From positions 744,001 to 808,000 of the forward strand of contig NZ_JAERSE020000001.1 of NCBI RefSeq assembly GCF_016735585.2: DNA of 64,000 nucleotides, read 5' to 3'. The position numbers and the translations under genes are program-made. Source of the DNA: Chryseobacterium tagetis (lineage in GTDB: Bacteria; Bacteroidota; Bacteroidia; Flavobacteriales; Weeksellaceae). The notes under the pieces are model-generated. The model did no database searches, was not told the DNA's origin, and saw nothing but the letters and a program-made list of their open reading frames with translations. Positions 16,891-27,014 of this stretch are shown here, piece after piece. How positions within the stretch are numbered: position 1 is the stretch's first letter; every line of letters begins with the position of its first letter.

Positions 16891-18525
16891 ATGAAAAAAC
16901 TCTATATGGGTGCATACTTCTTATGCACAATTCTGAGCGTATCCGCTCAGGAAGTCCTATGGCAAAAAGACATCAAATCCACTACTCAGGATTTCTTAAG
17001 CCAGGTGACTCCGACGGTAGATCTTCAGTACCTCATTACCGGAAGCTCCATTCAGTCAAAAAAAATCTCTACAGACAACAAACAAAATAACGGCTACGAT
17101 TTCCATCTGGTGAAACTCAACCAGCAAGGCGAAGAGGTCTGGGAAAAATATTTCGCAGGAAAGAACCATGACTATCTGTCTGCTTCCCTTTCCACGCAGG
17201 ATGGAGGTTTCGTTCTAGCAGGCACCACTTTTTCCGGAAAAGGTCTTGATAAAAAAGAAGACTCCAAAGGAGGATCTGATATCTGGCTGATCAGAATCAA
17301 TGAATTCGGAGATGAATTGTGGCAGAAAACCATAGGCAGTACCTCCGATGAAGAAGCCAGATCCGTAATACAAACCACCGACTTAGGATTCTTTGTCGCA
17401 GGAAATGTTCAGAATTCCCCACAAGGCTATGGTTCCAAAGATGTTCTCATCGTAAAATTAGATAAAAACGGAAAAGAGCTATCTCAGCTCATTTTAGGCG
17501 GAAAAGGATTAGACGAAGTAGAGAAAATGATCCCGACAAAAGACGGAGGTGTTTTACTGGGAGTCTATTCGAGGAGTTCCGAGATTCGGGGTTCGGGTTC
17601 CGGATTGAGTGATTCGGGAGCTAATTCAGTTACAAGTACTACCACCTCGAATCCCGTATCCCGTTATCCCAAATCCACGAACAACTACGGTGAAGGCGAT
17701 TACTGGATCATTAAACTGAACAAAGACGGGAAAGTAGAATGGGAAAAGAACTATGGAGGAACAGGAGATGATCACCTAAGAACATTAGCCATGACTACCT
17801 CAGGATTTATCATAGGAGGCGAAAGCCGTTCAGAACGCTCAGGCAATAAAACCGTAGGGATAGAAGAAGGAACCGATCTATGGCTGATCTCATTAAACGA
17901 AAGAGGCGAAGAAATCTGGCAGAAATCTTACAACTTTAAAAACAGAGATGTCTTAATGGGAATGCATGTGATTCTGAAAAAAGATGAAAGAGAAAAGAAT
18001 AAAGATTTAACCAAAGGAGTTTTACTTGGAGGCTACACTCAGGCAGAAGGGAGAATAGAAGCCGATGATGAGACCTTCTGGATGCTGTATATCGATGAGA
18101 ATGGCAATGAGCAGTGGAGAAAACATGTGAAGGGAGAATCCAGAAAGAGAGAGGAAAGACTTTCTGATATTAAACTCAACAGAGATGGTTCTATTATTCT
18201 GGCAGGAACGAGCGCAGAGGAATTAGGAAAGGAGAACTGGAAGATTATAAAGCTGGGCGATCAGCAGGTCGATCTGCTCATTGAAAAGCAGGATATCAAG
18301 ATCTATCCGAATCCTGTATCGGATTATGCGTATGTAGAGATTGGTTTTGACTTCAAGGAAGCAGATATCACGATGTATGATATGTCGGGAAGACAGCTTC
18401 AGAGTCTGAAAACAAAGAATAAGGTCACGAAGATCAACACGCAGCCTTTAATACAGGGAGCTTACCTGATTACGATAAAAACGGATACGAACAAAACTGC
18501 GAATGCTAAACTGATTAAGAAATAA
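16891..18525 (+). CDS. Propeller-like T9SS-secreted protein
   Basis: A 544-residue exported protein (signal ending VSAQ). Residues about 50-450 carry repeats with the pattern DGGFVLAGTTFSG...DIWLIRINEFGDELWQKTIG, a beta-propeller-type series seen in many T9SS cargo proteins. The C-terminus (IYPNPVSDY...GAYLITIKT...AKLIKK) is a type A sorting domain. A low-complexity stretch at residues about 228-266 interrupts the repeats. The SpvB-like gene follows after only 9 bp, so this protein may be a partner of the Rhs pair. Confidence 0.8.
   Translation: MKKLYMGAYFLCTILSVSAQEVLWQKDIKSTTQDFLSQVTPTVDLQYLITGSSIQSKKISTDNKQNNGYDFHLVKLNQQGEEVWEKYFAGKNHDYLSASLSTQDGGFVLAGTTFSGKGLDKKEDSKGGSDIWLIRINEFGDELWQKTIGSTSDEEARSVIQTTDLGFFVAGNVQNSPQGYGSKDVLIVKLDKNGKELSQLILGGKGLDEVEKMIPTKDGGVLLGVYSRSSEIRGSGSGLSDSGANSVTSTTTSNPVSRYPKSTNNYGEGDYWIIKLNKDGKVEWEKNYGGTGDDHLRTLAMTTSGFIIGGESRSERSGNKTVGIEEGTDLWLISLNERGEEIWQKSYNFKNRDVLMGMHVILKKDEREKNKDLTKGVLLGGYTQAEGRIEADDETFWMLYIDENGNEQWRKHVKGESRKREERLSDIKLNRDGSIILAGTSAEELGKENWKIIKLGDQQVDLLIEKQDIKIYPNPVSDYAYVEIGFDFKEADITMYDMSGRQLQSLKTKNKVTKINTQPLIQGAYLITIKTDTNKTANAKLIKK
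17569..17670. repeat. In-frame G-rich/C-rich inverted insertion within a coding region
   Basis: A G-rich arm (GATTCGGGGTTCGGGTTCCGG, starting near 17583) is followed by a C-rich arm (CGAATCCCGTATCCCGTTATC, starting near 17648). The two are imperfectly complementary, so they can fold back. It adds about 37 Ser/Gly/Thr-rich residues without breaking the frame. The composition differs sharply from the flanking gene. Confidence 0.5.
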
Positions 18526-18534
18526 ACACGAATA

Positions 18535-21500
18535 ATGAAGAAAATAGTTACTGCTATAAGTTTAATAGCATTACAAATATCTTTTGCACAATCGATAGGT
18601 GAGCCGCAAATTAAAACAGATTTACCTGAAATAATACCGCCTTCTCCTACCATGGCATCTCTAATGAAATTTGAAGAAGTTCCGGTGAATAATTATACAG
18701 GAGTTCCTGATATAACAATTCCTTTAATTTCGGTCCCTACACATTCTAAAGATATTAATTTGAATTTTTCATTAAAATATCATTCAGGAGATGTACAGGC
18801 AGATAATGTAGCGGGTGAAACCGGTTTAGGATGGAGCTTAATTTCAGGAGGGAATATTTCCAGAACGGTGAGAGGGTTACCTGATGAAGCATATGTAGTG
18901 GGAACAACCATTCCAAAAACTCAAATAGGAATCTATCAAAATAATACAGCAGGGTATTTAAATAATCATTATTATGATATATTTCCTGACTATGTAAATT
19001 ACACTCAAAATAATCCGGAAATAGCTAATAAGTTTTACTATGAAGCAAGTGAGTTTGGAACTTTTGATACCGAGCATGATTTGTGGCAGTTCAATTTCAT
19101 GGGACAAACAGGACGATTCTATATTAAAAAAAATGCGAGCGGAATTCTTGAAATACAGCCACTAAGTGATTTTAGACTTCGTATTATTAATCGTTATGAC
19201 ACAATTGGTAACACTCCGTTTACACCAACAGGCTTTACAATTTATGACGAAAAAGGCTATAGGTATGAGTTTGATGTTTTTGATATTTCTAAAAAAGCAG
19301 GTGGCTCACAGGCAACTGCTTATCCGGGTGGATTGAGTAATGGAGTGACAACTACCTCTAATTTGTATGAGGAAAAAGAATTTAGAAGTGCATTCCATTT
19401 AACAAAAGTTTTTGATAATAACAATAGTTTACTTCTTGAGTATAAATACAGCACAAACGATTATCAAGAAACCAATAGAATGGTAAATTATACGATCAAT
19501 GACTTTGGTTCAGATACAAGTAGTTTGAATATATTGAAAAGATTTAATTGTTTTTCAGAGCTACCCCCGTTGCAAAAAACAGATGTTAGCTTCTTTGTAG
19601 TAAAAACAAAAAAAATTGATACAGTAGAAATTCTTGATCAGGCTAAAATAAAATATACCTATGCTACAGGAAGAACAGATTCCAATATCAATAATACAGC
19701 CTCTGTTTATCTGCAGAAGCTTGATCTTCAAACCTGGAATAATCAATCCATTAAACAGTTTGAGTTTGAATATGAATATTTTAATACTATTGAAAACCGA
19801 ATGTTCTTAAAAACATTAAAGCAATTAATTCCTAATGAACTACCTTTAGAATATTCATTCACTTACAACAGACCTGTTTTTGCTTTTGACTCTATTGGAA
19901 AAGATTTTTGGGGATTTTTTAATGCTACACAGAACAATTGTTCACAGAGTAATTTACTGTTTATGAATGAGCCCAATCCACTTGCCAGTACTTTAGATTT
20001 ATTACAAAAAATCAAGTATCCTACAGGAGGAGCTACCGTATTTACATTTGAAACCAATCAATATTCATTTGTAGGAGATCAAGAAGTTACAGATTATTCC
20101 AGTACCAATAATCAAACAGTTTATGTAGATGCTGAAATGTTCAGTTTCAATGCAGGTACATCTAGCCAACAATATATACCCGTATCCAATGTAAAGAGAA
20201 AAGTAAAGTTTTATCCAAGTATTGTAATTTCCGATTTGAGCACAGCAACTAGAAAATTCAGTATTGATAAAATAGTGAACGGGCAAACAACTTCTTTTTA
20301 TGAGTCAGGTTTTTGTTTAAATAATACATGTTGTATAGATTTGGATTTGGAAAAAGATGTACAGTATGTAATAAAGTGGCATAATTTTGATCTTAATTAT
20401 ACCGGAACCGATACTATGTCTTTGCATTATTACAATTATGCTGACAATAATAATCAGTTCTTATATGGTGGAGGAAATAGAATATCTAAAATATCCTATT
20501 ACGAAAATAATCCTCCTATTCAGTTTGGGGCAGTGAATTCGAATATAGTGCCTGCTAAAGAAAAAAAATTTGAATATAACTGGCTGGACAATCCTTATAA
20601 AAGCAGTGGTTCTTTAGTTTTTGGAAAACCTTATTTTAATGAAAACAGATTCGTTAAAATGATGACTACATGCCCTGAAGTACCATGGGATTCTTTCCCT
20701 TTTTCACTTCAGGAGACAGTTACCTATACTTCCAGACGCAATTTTACTCCCCAACAGATTGGGAATACTCAGGGAGCATTTGTAGGATATAAATATGTGA
20801 ATGTTTATGAAACAGGAAAAGGAAATATCAAGCAGGAATACACATCACCTCTGGATTATCCTGATTTGGAATTGATCACCTATACAAAACCTTATTTGCC
20901 AAGTAAAAATATTGACTATAAAAGAGGGCTTCTCCTTAAAGAAAGCATATTTAATAATGATAATAAAATACTGTCGCAATCCATCAACACATATTCATTT
21001 GTTGATTATGAGAGTACACCGGGGTACAGATTGGATAAAATGGATGGTATAGGCTTTAATGGGCAGCATTTTAAATCGTATGCAGAATATAAATTCAGTT
21101 TAGAGGGAACAAATCCTACAATTTATAATTCATGCCTTTCCGGGAACTGCAATTCTTTTTCTCAATTTAATTTAGCAGGATACCCCGCTAAGTATATTAA
21201 GATTTATCCTCTTATTGAAGCATATGGCTGGACAAAACTATCATCAAAGAATACTAAAAACTATTTTTATAATAACGGAATTCAAAAAGCTACAGAGAAA
21301 AATGAAAGTTTCATTTATAATGCTGTGAACAAGCAGCTTGCCGAGCATAGTGTAATAACTGAAGAAGGATCTGCTTTGACGACCAAATACTACTATCATT
21401 CCGGAAACTCTGTCTATTCACAAAACAGAATATCTGAAATTGAAAAAATAGAGAGTTATCAAGATGGGAAATTAATAGATAACAAAAAAGTAGACTATAA

Positions 21501-22011
21501 CAATAGCTGGTCAAATAATGTTTCTTATCTTCCAAGCCAGATACAGTCTTCTTTTGGAAATGGTGCGTTGGAAACAGAATTAACCTATGACAAGTATGAT
21601 TCTAAAGGTAATTTAGAACAGTACACAACCAAAAACGGTGTTTCCACAACAATAATTTGGGGATACAATAAGACCCAGCCTATTGCTAAGATAGATGGAG
21701 CACAACTCTCGGATATCAGCCAGTCTCTGATAGATCTTATCGTTAATGCATCAGATTCCGATGCCGCTGCAGGAACAAACAATGATGAAACCACACTTCT
21801 CAATGCATTAAATGATTTCAGGAATAGTTATTTAAGACATTTTATCACCACCTATACCTACGATCCGTTAGTGGGAGTAAGAAGCATCACCCCACCATCA
21901 GGCATCAGGGAAGTATATATCTATGATTCAGCCAACCGCCTGAAAGAAGTAAGAGAACAGAACCAGAGCGGTAAACTGTTGAAAGAATACCAATACAACT
22001 ATAAACACTAA
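18535..22011 (+). CDS. SpvB/TcB-like N-terminal component of a split Rhs toxin
   Basis: A 1158-residue exported protein (signal ending ISFAQS). The N-terminal region (NYTGVPDITIPLISVPTHSKDINLNFSLKYH and ETGLGWSLISGGNISR) is the SpvB/TcB-type domain common in Bacteroidota cell-surface Rhs systems. The C-terminal part has YD-type repeats (YDSANRLKEVREQNQSGK). It ends 6 bp before the Rhs-core gene. In Tc toxins TcB and TcC together form a hollow shell around the toxin tip. I infer that this protein and the next do the same. It has no toxin tip of its own. Confidence 0.75.
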   Translation: MKKIVTAISLIALQISFAQSIGEPQIKTDLPEIIPPSPTMASLMKFEEVPVNNYTGVPDITIPLISVPTHSKDINLNFSLKYHSGDVQADNVAGETGLGWSLISGGNISRTVRGLPDEAYVVGTTIPKTQIGIYQNNTAGYLNNHYYDIFPDYVNYTQNNPEIANKFYYEASEFGTFDTEHDLWQFNFMGQTGRFYIKKNASGILEIQPLSDFRLRIINRYDTIGNTPFTPTGFTIYDEKGYRYEFDVFDISKKAGGSQATAYPGGLSNGVTTTSNLYEEKEFRSAFHLTKVFDNNNSLLLEYKYSTNDYQETNRMVNYTINDFGSDTSSLNILKRFNCFSELPPLQKTDVSFFVVKTKKIDTVEILDQAKIKYTYATGRTDSNINNTASVYLQKLDLQTWNNQSIKQFEFEYEYFNTIENRMFLKTLKQLIPNELPLEYSFTYNRPVFAFDSIGKDFWGFFNATQNNCSQSNLLFMNEPNPLASTLDLLQKIKYPTGGATVFTFETNQYSFVGDQEVTDYSSTNNQTVYVDAEMFSFNAGTSSQQYIPVSNVKRKVKFYPSIVISDLSTATRKFSIDKIVNGQTTSFYESGFCLNNTCCIDLDLEKDVQYVIKWHNFDLNYTGTDTMSLHYYNYADNNNQFLYGGGNRISKISYYENNPPIQFGAVNSNIVPAKEKKFEYNWLDNPYKSSGSLVFGKPYFNENRFVKMMTTCPEVPWDSFPFSLQETVTYTSRRNFTPQQIGNTQGAFVGYKYVNVYETGKGNIKQEYTSPLDYPDLELITYTKPYLPSKNIDYKRGLLLKESIFNNDNKILSQSINTYSFVDYESTPGYRLDKMDGIGFNGQHFKSYAEYKFSLEGTNPTIYNSCLSGNCNSFSQFNLAGYPAKYIKIYPLIEAYGWTKLSSKNTKNYFYNNGIQKATEKNESFIYNAVNKQLAEHSVITEEGSALTTKYYYHSGNSVYSQNRISEIEKIESYQDGKLIDNKKVDYNNSWSNNVSYLPSQIQSSFGNGALETELTYDKYDSKGNLEQYTTKNGVSTTIIWGYNKTQPIAKIDGAQLSDISQSLIDLIVNASDSDAAAGTNNDETTLLNALNDFRNSYLRHFITTYTYDPLVGVRSITPPSGIREVYIYDSANRLKEVREQNQSGKLLKEYQYNYKH

Positions 22012-22017
22012 TCTCCG

Positions 22018-25000
22018 ATGAAAAAAATTATAATCCCAATAAGTGCCTTACTAGTAACCGGTTTTGCCCAGGCACAGCTCAACACCGCTGAAAACTACGT
22101 CTACAGCAAGAGCTACTTAGACTATAACGGAACCACACCCACCAAAACAGCAGAATCCGTTCAGTATTTTGACGGACTGGGAAGGCCCAAGCAGGTGATC
22201 AATATCAAAGCATCTCCTTCCAACAAAGATGTAGTTACCAAAATAGTCTATGACCAGTTCGGAAGACAAACGTTAGATTACCTTCCTGTTCCTCAAACAG
22301 GAACCCAAAACGGAGGAATCTACACCGATCCGCTAGCCAATGCCGCCAATACCCCTTACGGATCAGAAAAGATCTATGCAGAAAAGCAGCTGGAAAACTC
22401 TCCTTTAGACCGAATTCTCGGCCAAAAGCAGGTGGGAACTGCCTGGGATAACAAGCCCGTACAGTTTGGTTATGATGCCAATATCGACGGAGAAGTAAAA
22501 AAATATATAACCACCCTGGATCAGACAACTTTTAAATCATCTTTTCCCACTTCCACCACCTATTATGGAGCCAATCAGCTGTATAAAAATACCGTGACTG
22601 ATGAGGATGGGAACAAGACCATAGAATTTAAGAATACCAAAGGACAGGTGATACTGGTAAGAAAAATGCTTACCGCTACAGAAAGTGCTGATACCTATTA
22701 TGTCTATAACGACTTTAATCAGCTGTCCTATGTGATTCCCCCTTTAGCATCCGTAATGGCCACCTTGGACCAGACCAGTCTGGACAACCTTTGCTATCAA
22801 TATACCTATGACGGCAAAAACCGCCTGGTAGAAAAGAAAGTTCCCGGAAAAGAGAAGGAATATATGGTGTATGACAAAGCTGATCGTCTGGTTGCAACAC
22901 AGGATGCTAATTTAAGATCGGCTTCAACATGGCACGTTACAAAATACGACAAATTTGGAAGGGTGGCTTATACGGGGCTTATGCCCCTTCCTGGTAAAAC
23001 ACGAGAATGGCTACAAGACATCACCAATCTTTATGTAATTACTGAAAATAGAGATGCACAGGGCTTTACCATGAGCGGAATGCAGATTTACTATACCAAC
23101 AGTTTGTATCAGCAGATAGAAACCATATTATCTGTCAATTATTATGACACCTATCCAACAGGAACGCCTGCTTTTACCTCCACTATTCCTAATCAGAGTG
23201 TTGTATTAACAGACAATATGAGCTCAGAGCTTAGTACTAAAGGCTTACCTTTGGCTTCCTATGTGAAAAACATAGAAGATGATAACTGGACGAAGAGCTA
23301 CAACTACTATGATACTAGAGGAAGAGTAATTGCCACCCATTCCATCAACCATCTGGGAGGCTATACCAAAACAGAATCGGAACTTGATTTTGCAGGACTG
23401 GCGAAACAGAGTATAACCTATCATAAAAGACTCTCTACCGATACAGAAAGAGTAATCACCGAGACTTTTGAATACGACAATCAAAACAGGCTGAAGGTTC
23501 ACAAGCATAAGGTAGATAATAATGCTGAAGAAATTCTGGCGCAGAATGAGTACAATGAGCTTTCTCAGTTGAGCAGTAAACTGGTTGGAGGAACAGCTTT
23601 GGGATCGGGTCTTCAGGAAATTAATTACGCCTACAATATCCGAGGCTGGATGACGCAGATCAATGATCCTGCGAACCTGGGAACTACAGACCTTTTTGGC
23701 TATAAGATCAATTACAATCAGGTGCAGGGTTTGGCGTTTCCCAATTCAGATTTTCCTAACCTGGAAGTAAAGCCTAAGTACAACGGAAATATAGCAGAAG
23801 TATCCTGGAAAACAGCCACTATACCTGGTGATAATCTGAGACGCTACGGCTATGTTTATGACGGACTAAACAGACTGCAGGCAGGTTTTTATCAGAAAGA
23901 TACCAATCCATCAGCTCAGGAATACTTTGAGAAACTCGACTATGACCTGAACGGAAACATTACCAATCTGAAAAGATCCGAAGGGCTTCTGACAGGAAGT
24001 ACTACGGCAATGACTATCGATGACCTTAGTTACAGCTATACAGGAAACAGGTTGAACAGTGTTACCGATCTCTCAGGTCAGTACAATGGATATCCGGATA
24101 CTTCAGGAAATACGATTCCTTATGATCTCAATGGAAATATGACCAGTCATGTAGATAAAGGGATTTTAGGAATAGATTATAATTTCCTTAATCTTCCGTC
24201 ATCTCTTTTATTCAATGCAGGACTTTCGACAAGAACAGGGATTTTAAGAAACAATACCTCTTATTTGTACCGTGCAGATGGAGTAAAGGTGAAAAAAACG
24301 TACAAATTTGCACCGTATGATCCACCGGGCACAGCCACTCAGCTCTCAACAGAGATTACGGACTATTTAGATGGTTTTCAGTATAAAGGAAGTGCAGAAA
24401 GCGGGCCTAAAGGAAGTACCGTTTTTGTGACTGCATTACAATTCTACCCAACAGCGGAAGGGTACTATGATTTTGTGAAAAATAAGTATATTTACAATTA
24501 CACGGATCATTTAGGAAATGTAAGATTAAGTTACTTTAATAACGGGACAGCCATAGAAGTGTTGGAAGAGAATAATTATTATCCATTTGGATTAAAACAT
24601 GAAGGCTATAATCCTACGGCTGGAAATTCTTCATACCAATACAAGTACAATGGTAAGGAATTGCAGACGGATTCAGGGATGTATGATTATGGAGCAAGAT
24701 TTTATATGCCGGATTTGGGAAGATGGGGAGTTGTGGATCCACTGGCTGAGAAATACAACTCTTTGAGTTCTTACAATTATACTTTAAATAATCCTATAAG
24801 ATATGTTGATCCTGATGGTAGAGACGGCGGTATTACTGGCAAAGGAACCAAGGATGATCCATTTATCGTTACAGCAAATTATTATTACTATGGTTTAACC
24901 AAAGAGCAAAAACAAGGTTTAACAGCATCCATTTCAGGTTATAATAATGGAGGAAACGCAAGAGAAATAGAGACAAAAGATGGTAAGATTTATGCAAAAT

Positions 25001-25542
25001 TTAACCTTTCTGCTGTAGAGTCAGAGAGTATGGATGCAGCTAAAGCTTCTGCTAAAGGTGACAAAATTGAAAACAGCGATGGGACTATTACCAGATTAGG
25101 AAACTATATTTCTAATGGGACTGTAGAAGGAACAGCCACAGCTGAAGCAGATAGAATGGGTCTTGTTTCAGATGCAAATAAAGTAATGGCATATCCTGGA
25201 ATGAATTATGCAGGTAAATTTGAGAGTGATTTTAACCACGAAATAGGTCATAATTTAGGAGGAGTACACGGAGATCCTGGACAAATGATGGACCCATATG
25301 ATAACATTAATATTACAATTTCAGGTTCAAATAAAACTACCACTTTTAAAGGATCACCCATTACTAATGATGCTATTAGAGCGATTATAGGAAGAGCGAA
25401 TATGACAACATTAAATTCCAAAGGAAATGTAACTAATTATAATATAGTAGATTCTAAATATTTAACTCCTACTGAAAATACAACAGTAAAAAATATGTCA
25501 CCTGATGGCTCAAATGGAAGATTGAAATCAATACAAAAATAA
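22018..25542 (+). CDS. Rhs-core polymorphic toxin with metzincin-type metalloprotease tip
   Basis: A 1174-residue exported protein (signal ending FAQAQL). It has a DUF6443-type N-terminus (SYLDYNGTTPTKTAESVQYFDGLGRPKQVI), YD repeats, and the Rhs-associated core at about residues 890-935 ([24 protein letters not shown], ending DPDGR at 931-935). After the core the sequence changes completely. This variable tip (936-1174) contains HEIGHNLGGVH, an exact HEXXHXXGXXH zinc site (His1074, Glu1075, His1078, His1084), and a following Met-Met-Asp-Pro that could be the Met-turn. The tip is therefore a likely metzincin protease. The Asp in PDLGR and in DP of the core matches the TcC-type autocleavage motif. 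Two paralogous secreted proteins follow directly and are the candidate immunity genes. Confidence 0.85.
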   Translation: MKKIIIPISALLVTGFAQAQLNTAENYVYSKSYLDYNGTTPTKTAESVQYFDGLGRPKQVINIKASPSNKDVVTKIVYDQFGRQTLDYLPVPQTGTQNGGIYTDPLANAANTPYGSEKIYAEKQLENSPLDRILGQKQVGTAWDNKPVQFGYDANIDGEVKKYITTLDQTTFKSSFPTSTTYYGANQLYKNTVTDEDGNKTIEFKNTKGQVILVRKMLTATESADTYYVYNDFNQLSYVIPPLASVMATLDQTSLDNLCYQYTYDGKNRLVEKKVPGKEKEYMVYDKADRLVATQDANLRSASTWHVTKYDKFGRVAYTGLMPLPGKTREWLQDITNLYVITENRDAQGFTMSGMQIYYTNSLYQQIETILSVNYYDTYPTGTPAFTSTIPNQSVVLTDNMSSELSTKGLPLASYVKNIEDDNWTKSYNYYDTRGRVIATHSINHLGGYTKTESELDFAGLAKQSITYHKRLSTDTERVITETFEYDNQNRLKVHKHKVDNNAEEILAQNEYNELSQLSSKLVGGTALGSGLQEINYAYNIRGWMTQINDPANLGTTDLFGYKINYNQVQGLAFPNSDFPNLEVKPKYNGNIAEVSWKTATIPGDNLRRYGYVYDGLNRLQAGFYQKDTNPSAQEYFEKLDYDLNGNITNLKRSEGLLTGSTTAMTIDDLSYSYTGNRLNSVTDLSGQYNGYPDTSGNTIPYDLNGNMTSHVDKGILGIDYNFLNLPSSLLFNAGLSTRTGILRNNTSYLYRADGVKVKKTYKFAPYDPPGTATQLSTEITDYLDGFQYKGSAESGPKGSTVFVTALQFYPTAEGYYDFVKNKYIYNYTDHLGNVRLSYFNNGTAIEVLEENNYYPFGLKHEGYNPTAGNSSYQYKYNGKELQTDSGMYDYGARFYMPDLGRWGVVDPLAEKYNSLSSYNYTLNNPIRYVDPDGRDGGITGKGTKDDPFIVTANYYYYGLTKEQKQGLTASISGYNNGGNAREIETKDGKIYAKFNLSAVESESMDAAKASAKGDKIENSDGTITRLGNYISNGTVEGTATAEADRMGLVSDANKVMAYPGMNYAGKFESDFNHEIGHNLGGVHGDPGQMMDPYDNINITISGSNKTTTFKGSPITNDAIRAIIGRANMTTLNSKGNVTNYNIVDSKYLTPTENTTVKNMSPDGSNGRLKSIQK

Positions 25543-25544
25543 AT

Positions 25545-26270
25545 ATGTTTAAAACCAGATACGTCTTATTGTTACTCTTTGTTAGTACACGAATTTTTGC
25601 ACAAAATAATATTAATACATATGAAAAATATAAGATAAAATATGATTCTGCATTTTCAAAATATTTTGGAAAATCTTTTTTCAAAAAAAATATAAAATAT
25701 AGTTCAGAGAAATATTTCTTAAGCGTTGATACATTAGATATTAGCAATGATGATAATTCTAATACAAAAAACTTTTTTATAAATAAAAAGAATATTTTTC
25801 TTCTATCAAAATTTTATAATAATGATCAATATTTTTCTTTTTTTGATTTTTACACTTATAAATTCTTATATAATGGATATTCTTTTTATCAGAAAGTATA
25901 TAGATCTGATTTTATAAATAATGAAAAGCAATTTGATTTTGAAAATGAACAAGTTCTTGATCATTATGAAAAAATAAAAAGTAAGGAATATATTAGCCCA
26001 AAGAAGGTTTTTAAAATAGCAAAATTAAAAATGTTTAAAAATATATGCTCACAAAGCCTTGTAAGTAATAATTATTATAAAAATAAAATATTTTGGGAAA
26101 TAAAAGATTGCAGTAATAGTAGTACAATTAATATATTAGAGCTTGATTCAAAAGATGGAAAAGAATTAAGACTATATCAAAGAGATTATTATCCATGGGA
26201 AAAAGCTAATTATTGGAACAAGGTTCAAGGAAAAAATAAACAAATATTTATTCCTTCAAAACAATATTGA
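25545..26270 (+). CDS. Candidate immunity protein 1a, PepSY-like, exported
   Basis: A 241-residue, very AT-rich gene starting 3 bp after the toxin stop codon. Signal peptide ends near IFAQN. It is paralogous to the next gene, sharing KYDSxFxxxFG, KNIKYxxE, and the ending YWxK. The C-terminal part (SPKKVFKIAKLKMFKN...WEIKDC...LELDSKDGKELRLY) has the strand-helix pattern of a PepSY-like domain, a fold known from protease propeptides and inhibitors. Together with the protease tip upstream this suggests an inhibitor that works in the periplasm. The PepSY call is my inference. Confidence 0.6.
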   Translation: MFKTRYVLLLLFVSTRIFAQNNINTYEKYKIKYDSAFSKYFGKSFFKKNIKYSSEKYFLSVDTLDISNDDNSNTKNFFINKKNIFLLSKFYNNDQYFSFFDFYTYKFLYNGYSFYQKVYRSDFINNEKQFDFENEQVLDHYEKIKSKEYISPKKVFKIAKLKMFKNICSQSLVSNNYYKNKIFWEIKDCSNSSTINILELDSKDGKELRLYQRDYYPWEKANYWNKVQGKNKQIFIPSKQY

Positions 26271-26324
26271 TCATTGAGATCATATTTTTACAATCCATTA
26301 AAGCAATTAAATTAAAATTATAGA

Positions 26325-27014
26325 ATGAATATCAAATATTTAATTTTCTTTCTTTTCTTATGTATTAATATTTTTTCACAAGATAAAATTGAATTAAAAG
26401 AACAATGCAGATCAAAATATGATTCTGTATTTAAAGACTTTTTTGGAGAAGAGTTTTTAAAAAAAAATATAAAATATAAAGAGGAAGAAAGCTATATTGG
26501 TTTGTTCACAACAAATGATATAGAAAGTGATGATGATTTTAAAAGAATTTTTATAAATATTAATAATATTGCAGCTTTACAAAAATATTTAAATCAATAT
26601 CCTAAATATTACAATGAATATTATAAATATCATTTTTTATATAAAGGTTTTGTATTTCATCAGAGGATATATACATGTGAGTTCGCGTATAGAAAAGAAG
26701 TTAATGATTTTTCAAATAATCAAGTATTAGAATATTATAATAAAATAAAGAACAAAGAATATCTTTCTCCTAAGAAAGCTGTAAAAATTGCCAAAGCAAA
26801 TGGTTTCAAAAACATTTGTTATCAATCGATAACTAACGCAAGTTTTCATAATAAAAATCAAGATGTATGGCAAATACAGGATTGTGGTAATGAAAAAAAT
26901 ACAAAAGTCATAGAACTAGACCCTAAATCTGGAAAGGTTTTAACTCTTTTTGAGAGAGATTATGGAAAAGGAGAAAAAGCATCTTATTGGAAATTATTTA
27001 ATAAAAGTAAATAA
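26325..27014 (+). CDS. Candidate immunity protein 1b, PepSY-like, exported
   Basis: A 229-residue paralogue of the preceding gene, with signal peptide ending INIFSQ. The PepSY-like pattern is clearer here (SPKKAVKIAKANGFKN, then VWQIQDC and VIELDPKSGKVL). AT-rich like its neighbour. Its stop codon (27012-27014) abuts, with no spacer, the next Rhs-core fragment, marking a recombination joint. Tandem duplication of immunity genes is common in polymorphic toxin loci. Confidence 0.6.
   Translation: MNIKYLIFFLFLCINIFSQDKIELKEQCRSKYDSVFKDFFGEEFLKKNIKYKEEESYIGLFTTNDIESDDDFKRIFININNIAALQKYLNQYPKYYNEYYKYHFLYKGFVFHQRIYTCEFAYRKEVNDFSNNQVLEYYNKIKNKEYLSPKKAVKIAKANGFKNICYQSITNASFHNKNQDVWQIQDCGNEKNTKVIELDPKSGKVLTLFERDYGKGEKASYWKLFNKSK

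Noticed and set aside
18535..25542. T6SS-delivered Rhs effector
   Set aside because: Both Rhs proteins have Sec signal peptides and no PAAR, VgrG or T6SS gene is in the window.
25469..25747. 92-residue hydrophobic frame on the minus strand
   Set aside because: It is the complement of the toxin end and AT-rich immunity gene 1a.
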